This document shows positions 5,450 to 9,060 of a stretch of DNA of 9,060 nt, piece after piece. Every line of letters begins with the position of its first letter. Position 1 is the first letter of the stretch. A program made the position numbers and the translations under genes. This DNA comes from JBFHKO01 sp041595355. Lineage in GTDB: Bacteria > Pseudomonadota > Gammaproteobacteria > Enterobacterales > Aeromonadaceae. The DNA lies in contig JBFHKO010000097.1 in the NCBI GenBank assembly GCA_041595355.1, forward strand, positions 1 through 9,060, in the 5' to 3' direction. Below the pieces are notes generated by a model. That model searched no databases. It saw only the letters and a list, made by a program, of their open reading frames with translations, and was not told where the DNA came from.

Positions 5450-7510
5450 ATGACTGCTCCGCGCCCGCCGCTGGCCCGCCCCGTTCCCCATACCTTGCAT
5501 CTGCATGGTGATACCCGCATCGATCCCTACTATTGGTTGCGGGATGACAGCCGTCAGGATCCGGCGGTGCTGGCGCATCTGCAGGCCGAAAATGCCTATA
5601 CCGAGGCGATGCTGCAGCCCACCGCGGCCCTGCAGCAGCAGCTGTATGAGGAGATGGTGGCTCGCCAGCCCCCCGAAGAGAGTCAGCTGCCCTATTGCCT
5701 CAAGGGGTACTGGTACCGCAGCCGCTTTGAAACCGGTGACGAGTATCCCCGCTATGAGCGCTGGCCCCAGGGCCAGGAGCCGGAGGCTGGCAGCGTCCAG
5801 CTGTTGCTGGATGCCAATCAGCGCGCCGGCGGACATGCTTTCTATGCCGTGGAGAGTCTGGAGGTGAGCCCGGATCAGCGCTGGCTGGCGTGCGCCGAGG
5901 ACTGGGAGGGACGGCGCCAATACCGGCTGGCGCTGCGCAGCCTGGAGAGCGGCGACTGGCAGGAGGAGCGCATCGACAACACCTCGGGGGAGCTGGTCTG
6001 GAGTGCCGACAGTCAGGCCTTCTTCTATGTGCGCCTGGATCCCCAGACGCTGTTGCCCTGCGAGGTGTGGCGGCATCGACTGGGCACGGAGCCTGGCGCA
6101 GATACCCTGGTCTACCGGGAGGCGGATGACCGCTATTATGTGAGCCTCTACCAGACCCGCTCCGAAGCGTATGTGGCCATTCACCTGCAAAGCACCCTCA
6201 GCAGCGAGGTGCGCCTCATCCCGGCGGCCCGGCCGCAGAGTGTGCCGCAGGTTCTGCTGCCCCGGCAGCCGGAGCATGAATACGAGCTGGAGCATTTCGA
6301 GGGCCACTTCTACCTGCGCTCCAATCGCGAGGGGCGCAATTTTGGCCTTTATCGCTGCCCGGAGGGGCAGACGGCGCAGTGGCAGACCCTGCTGGCCCCC
6401 CGGGAGGATGTGCTGTTGCAGGAGGTCGAGCTGTTCCGCCATGGCCTGCTGGTGGAGGAGCGCAGCCAGGGTCAGACCCTGCTGCGGCAGCTGGATGGCG
6501 AGGGGCGGGAGCTGCGGCGGCTGCAATTCGAGGAGGCTGCCTATGTCACCTGGCTGGGCTTCAATCCCGATCCCGAGGCGCGGGAGTGCCGCTACGGCTA
6601 CAGCTCCCTGACGCACCCGGCCAGCATCTGGGCACTGGATCTGGTCAGCGGTGCCCAGCGGCGTTTGCGTCAGCAGCCGGTGCTGGGGGATTTTGCCCCC
6701 GAGCACTATCACAGCGAGCGCTGCTGGATCAGCGCCGCCGATGGCGTGGCCATACCGGTCTCGCTGGTCTACCGGCGTGAGCTGTTTCGCGCCGGTGGCA
6801 ACCCGTTGCTCATCTACGGCTACGGGGCCTACGGGCTCAGCGAGGAGCCGGCATTCGATCGCAGCCGTCTCAGCCTGCTGGACCGGGGCTTCGTGTTTGC
6901 CATCGCCCATGTGCGCGGCGGCGAGGAGCTGGGGCGCAGCTGGTACGAGCAGGGGCGCGGCGAGCATAAACAGAACAGTTTTTCCGACTTCATCGCCGTG
7001 ACCCGCGGCCTGGTGGCGCGGGGTTACGGCGCCGCGGAGCGGGTGTTTGCCCAGGGCGGCAGCGCCGGTGGGCTGCTGATGGCGGCGGTGATCAATCAGG
7101 CCCCGGAGCTGTATCGCGGCGTGGTGGCGGGGGTTCCCTTCGTGGATGTGCTGACCAGCATGCTGGACGAGTCCATTCCGCTCACCACCGGCGAGTATGA
7201 CGAGTGGGGCGATCCGGCCCAGCCCCTCGACTATTATCGGATCAAGGCCTACAGCCCCTATGATCAGGTCCGTCCCCAGGCCTATCCCCATCTGCTGGTG
7301 ATGAGTGGTCTGCATGACTCCCAGGTGCAATATTGGGAACCGGCCAAGTGGGTGGCCAAGCTGCGGGCCACCAAGACGGATCACAATCTGCTGTTGCTCA
7401 GCATGGATCTGGAGGCAGGCCACGGCGGCAAGTCGGGGCGTTTTCACTATTATCGGGATCTGGCGCGGGAGTATGCCTTTTTACTGTGGCTGGCCGCCAT
7501 CGATGGCTGA
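5450..7510 (+). CDS. ptrB: Oligopeptidase B (prolyl oligopeptidase family S9A)
   Basis: The protein has 686 residues, the same length as E. coli PtrB. There is no signal peptide, so it is cytosolic. The N-terminus has the family hallmark RIDPYYWLRDD (23-33). Residues about 70-400 form the seven-bladed propeller that restricts access to short peptides. Residues about 410-686 form the alpha/beta-hydrolase domain: YGYGAYG (456-462), HVRGGEELG, GGSAGG with Ser538 as nucleophile, SGLHDSQVQYWEPAKW with Asp623, and AGHGGKSGR with His658. The spacing of the triad (85 and 35) equals that of E. coli (532/617/652, from memory). Family members cut after Arg or Lys, with preference for dibasic sites, in peptides up to about 30 residues. 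Of the acidic S1 pair, E582 is kept and the second position is D584. The S2 pair D460/D462 of enteric enzymes aligns with E466/A468 here. It appears monocistronic and divergent from kefG; the Shine-Dalgarno is weak. Confidence 0.96.
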   Translation: MTAPRPPLARPVPHTLHLHGDTRIDPYYWLRDDSRQDPAVLAHLQAENAYTEAMLQPTAALQQQLYEEMVARQPPEESQLPYCLKGYWYRSRFETGDEYPRYERWPQGQEPEAGSVQLLLDANQRAGGHAFYAVESLEVSPDQRWLACAEDWEGRRQYRLALRSLESGDWQEERIDNTSGELVWSADSQAFFYVRLDPQTLLPCEVWRHRLGTEPGADTLVYREADDRYYVSLYQTRSEAYVAIHLQSTLSSEVRLIPAARPQSVPQVLLPRQPEHEYELEHFEGHFYLRSNREGRNFGLYRCPEGQTAQWQTLLAPREDVLLQEVELFRHGLLVEERSQGQTLLRQLDGEGRELRRLQFEEAAYVTWLGFNPDPEARECRYGYSSLTHPASIWALDLVSGAQRRLRQQPVLGDFAPEHYHSERCWISAADGVAIPVSLVYRRELFRAGGNPLLIYGYGAYGLSEEPAFDRSRLSLLDRGFVFAIAHVRGGEELGRSWYEQGRGEHKQNSFSDFIAVTRGLVARGYGAAERVFAQGGSAGGLLMAAVINQAPELYRGVVAGVPFVDVLTSMLDESIPLTTGEYDEWGDPAQPLDYYRIKAYSPYDQVRPQAYPHLLVMSGLHDSQVQYWEPAKWVAKLRATKTDHNLLLLSMDLEAGHGGKSGRFHYYRDLAREYAFLLWLAAIDG

Positions 7511-7610
7511 GCGGGCGGGGTAATTGATCTGGCGCAAATCCGGGCCGGAAAAGCACGCCATGGGCGCGGGCTATCCGGTATCGTGAGCGGGCTGTTGTTC
7601 CACATTATTC

Positions 7611-7625
7611 GCCATCCGCGATGGC
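7611..7625 (+). repeat. Perfect 6-bp hairpin with triloop in the leader of the DUF406 gene
   Basis: GCCATC (7611-7616), loop CGC, GATGGC (7620-7625). It is the first of two hairpins in the last 60 bases before the small gene at 7668. It could be an mRNA structure or, as a near-palindrome, a protein-binding site. Confidence 0.5.
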
Positions 7626-7634
7626 ATCAGAACT

Positions 7635-7663
7635 GCCGGCCGCCACGGGCCGGCGAAGGAGGA
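7635..7663 (+). promoter_or_regulatory. GC-only hairpin abutting a near-perfect Shine-Dalgarno
   Basis: GCCGGCC (7635-7641) pairs with GGCCGGC (7648-7654) around a 6-nt loop. One base later comes AAGGAGGA (7656-7663), almost the full anti-16S complement, four bases before the ATG at 7668. The hairpin leaves the site single-stranded, so it may protect the 5' end of the mRNA or keep the site open. Confidence 0.55.
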
Positions 7664-7667
7664 AGTC

Positions 7668-7964
7668 ATGACCATAAAAGAGCAAGTTCAGGAAGCCTGT
7701 GAGTCCTGTGGCAGCTATGCCGAGGTAGGGACCATCATCGGGGAAGGGGACGAGACGGTACTGGTGCCCATCGAGGGCGACAGCGAGGCCGAAGCCGGGG
7801 CTCGATTGGCGCGTTTCGAGGCCCTGGCCCGCGAGGTGTGCCCCGAGCTCAAGCTCGCCACCGAGCTGGAAAAGCAGGCCGATGGCGTGGTGCTGAATGC
7901 CTGGTTCGAGTTCACCTGCACGGCCGAGCGCCTCATCTTCGAGATGCGTGCCCGCTCACTGTAA
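7668..7964 (+). CDS. YfcZ/YiiS-family protein (DUF406)
   Basis: The protein has 98 residues and is acidic and soluble, with no signal peptide or membrane segment. The features shared with E. coli YfcZ and YiiS are an early Cys cluster (C11-x-x-C14) followed by VGTII (20-24), an Ala/Glu-rich helix where those proteins have the 'EAE' stretch (39-56), and the C-terminal block FEFTCTAERLIFEMRARSL (80-98), matching FxFxCxAExxIFxxxxRS. Length agrees with YiiS (99). The function of the family is unknown. The conserved Cys pair and Cys84 could bind metal or form a disulphide, which is inference. The strong ribosome site and a leader with two hairpins suggest high expression. It stands alone, 157 bp after ptrB and 124 bp before the MltF-like gene; no clear terminator separates it from ptrB. 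Confidence 0.85.
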   Translation: MTIKEQVQEACESCGSYAEVGTIIGEGDETVLVPIEGDSEAEAGARLARFEALAREVCPELKLATELEKQADGVVLNAWFEFTCTAERLIFEMRARSL

Positions 7965-7971
7965 CAGGCCG

Positions 7972-8000
7972 CCAACGGGGTGTCAGCGCACCCCGGTTGG
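7972..8000 (+). repeat. Stable stem-loop after the DUF406 gene, no U-tract
   Basis: CCAACGGGGTG (7972-7982) pairs with CACCCCGGTTGG (7989-8000): eleven pairs, a one-base bulge and a 6-nt loop. It starts eight bases after the stop. It is followed by ATGAAAAACT, not by T residues, so it is not a standard intrinsic terminator on either strand. A 3'-end stabiliser is possible. Confidence 0.5.
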
Positions 8001-8017
8001 ATGAAAAACTCCCACGG

Positions 8018-8052
8018 CATTCAGGTCACATTCAGCTTTCTTGGGGTTAAAT
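8018..8052 (+). promoter_or_regulatory. Direct repeat CATTCAG with 11-bp period upstream of the MltF-like gene
   Basis: CATTCAG occurs at 8018-8024 and again at 8029-8035, one helical turn apart, in the locally A+T-rich 90 bp before the gene. A weak -10-like TTAAAT follows at 8047-8052, which would place the second copy against the -35 region. Tandem half-sites with about 11-bp period are typical of OmpR-type response regulators. The regulator and the promoter are both unproven. Confidence 0.35.
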
Positions 8053-8088
8053 GCATTGTTTTCGATGCAGGAATAACCAAAAGACCTG

Positions 8089-9060
8089 ATGAGAAACCTT
8101 ATTTTCGTCCTCTTGTGCCTCTGTGGCGCGACCGTTTCCGCCCTGGCGGCCCCCATGATCGACGGGCACTCGAGCCGCAAGGGGGACCTGGACAGCCTGT
8201 TGCAGCAGCGCACCTTGCGGGTGCTGGTGACCTACGACAACGCCTACTATTTTCTCCGTCAGGGGGCCCAGGCCGGGGTCAGCGTCGGCCTGGTCCGTGA
8301 ATTTCAGCAGTGGCTGAATGAGCGTTATTTTGCCAACCAAAAGCTCAAGCTCAAGGTGCTGTTCATTCCGGTGCGCCAGGATCAGCTGCTGCCGTTGCTC
8401 AACGCCGGCCAGGGTGATCTGGTGGTGGCCAACACCACGGTCACCTCGGGGCGGCGCCAGATGGCGGATTTCTCCATTCCCGAGTACCGGGGCATTCAGG
8501 AGTTACTGGTCAGCGACTCGTCGATGCGTCCCATCCGCCGCCTCTCCGAACTGTCGGGTAAACGCATCTGGGTTCGCCAGAGCTCCAGTTACCATGAGTC
8601 GCTGCTGGCCCTCAATCTGTGGCTGCGTGCCAAGGGGCTGCCGCCGGTGCATATCGAGCTGGCCGATGAGTCGCTCCAGGACAGCGATCTGCTGCAGAGG
8701 GTGCACAGCGGCGCCATAGCCTTCACCCTGGTGGACAGCCACAAGGCCCGCCTCTGGCAGCGGGTGTTTCCGGGACTGCAGCTGCACAAGTCGGTGCCCT
8801 TGCGCCACAATGCCCATACCGCCTGGGCCTTTCGCAAACGCAGTCCGCTGCTGGCCCGGGAGGTCAATGCCTTCCTGCGCCAGTACCGCAAGGGGACCCG
8901 TCGCGGCGAGCCCATCTATCGTCGTTATCTGGAGCCGGGACGGGAGCTGGCGCGGCGCTATCAGGCCACCAGCCAGGGCAGCATGGGCCTGAGCCAGCGC
9001 GACCGGCGCTATGTGCAGATGTTTCAGAAATACGGTGACCGCTACGACTTCGACTGGCTG
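8089..9060 (+). CDS. MltF-like protein: exported solute-binding domain plus start of SLT lytic transglycosylase domain (3' end outside window)
   Basis: 324 codons are open to the window edge. Translation from ATG 8089 gives a Sec signal peptide (MRNLIFVLL... with cleavage near ALA|A, residue 20; no lipobox). Residues about 42-275 form an SBP_bac_3-type domain: TLRVLVTYDNAYYF (42-55), GDLVVANTTVTSGRRQMADF (109-128), LSGKRIWVRQSSSY (155-168), a Val-Asp-Ser hinge near 215-217, and AWAFRK (245-250). The last residues, YVQMFQKYGDRYDFDWL (308-324), match the entry into the SLT goose-lysozyme-like domain of MltF-type enzymes. The catalytic Glu lies beyond the window. Such enzymes cleave peptidoglycan to 1,6-anhydromuropeptides at the outer membrane or in the periplasm. 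An in-frame TAA at 8074-8076 forces the start to 8089 (or CTG 8086). No good Shine-Dalgarno precedes it, AGGA at 8069-8072 being too far. Confidence 0.85.
   Translation, partial: MRNLIFVLLCLCGATVSALAAPMIDGHSSRKGDLDSLLQQRTLRVLVTYDNAYYFLRQGAQAGVSVGLVREFQQWLNERYFANQKLKLKVLFIPVRQDQLLPLLNAGQGDLVVANTTVTSGRRQMADFSIPEYRGIQELLVSDSSMRPIRRLSELSGKRIWVRQSSSYHESLLALNLWLRAKGLPPVHIELADESLQDSDLLQRVHSGAIAFTLVDSHKARLWQRVFPGLQLHKSVPLRHNAHTAWAFRKRSPLLAREVNAFLRQYRKGTRRGEPIYRRYLEPGRELARRYQATSQGSMGLSQRDRRYVQMFQKYGDRYDFDWL

Noticed and set aside
5387..7447. Minus-strand open frame of 686 codons opposite ptrB, by chance the same length as PtrB
   Set aside because: It is the codon shadow of a high-GC gene. Its translation is low-complexity, rich in Gln, Ala, Leu, Gly and Ile, with no recognisable motifs, while the plus strand encodes a complete oligopeptidase B.
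8015..8030. Possible CRP site around TCACA at 8026-8030
   Set aside because: The left half-site (CGGCA instead of TGTGA) does not match.
8045..8061. PhoP-box-like GGTTAA-N5-TTGTTT
   Set aside because: Each half matches GGTTTA only loosely, and such A/T-rich matches are common in this short stretch. It is not strong enough to call.
1..9060. Mobile element, phage, CRISPR, toxin-antitoxin or defence system
   Set aside because: No transposase, integrase, terminal repeats, repeat-spacer pattern or defence-type domain was seen. Composition is uniform apart from the short A+T-richer stretch near 8005-8100.

Overview
The window is about 9 kb of compact, strongly G+C-rich chromosomal DNA. Every gene looks like ordinary gammaproteobacterial housekeeping or envelope content. 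A KefG/KefB pair, a SirB2 protein, a 686-residue oligopeptidase B, a YfcZ/YiiS-type DUF406 protein and an MltF-like lytic transglycosylase together point to a high-GC member of the Aeromonadales or a near relative. That placement is inference from gene content and base composition. I see no mobile element, phage gene, CRISPR array, rRNA or tRNA.

Layout. (1) Bases 1-569, plus strand: 3' part of an endonuclease/exonuclease/phosphatase-fold protein. (2) 685-2265, plus: an exported M14 carboxypeptidase-like protein whose metal-binding residues are largely replaced; it ends inside an intrinsic terminator. (3) 2286-5217, minus: a tightly packed operon read right to left, kefG-like, kefB-like, sirB2-like, with 1-nt and 4-nt overlaps at the junctions. 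(4) 5218-5449: a 232-bp divergent promoter region with inverted repeats. (5) 5450-7510, plus: oligopeptidase B (ptrB). (6) 7668-7964, plus: a small DUF406 protein preceded by two hairpins and a near-perfect Shine-Dalgarno. (7) 8089 to the window end, plus: the first 324 codons of an exported MltF-like protein, cut off as its SLT domain begins.

Function. The minus-strand operon would encode a glutathione-gated K+/H+ antiporter and its flavodoxin-fold ancillary subunit, used against electrophile stress, plus a four-helix membrane protein of unknown role. The two peptidase-family genes are unrelated in location and role: the M14 protein is exported and PtrB is cytosolic. The MltF-like protein would act on periplasmic peptidoglycan.

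No clearly new multi-gene system is visible. The points most worth a second look are the degenerate M14 active site, altered P2-pocket residues in the oligopeptidase B, the coupling of SirB2 to KefGB, and an 11-bp-periodic direct repeat upstream of the MltF-like gene.
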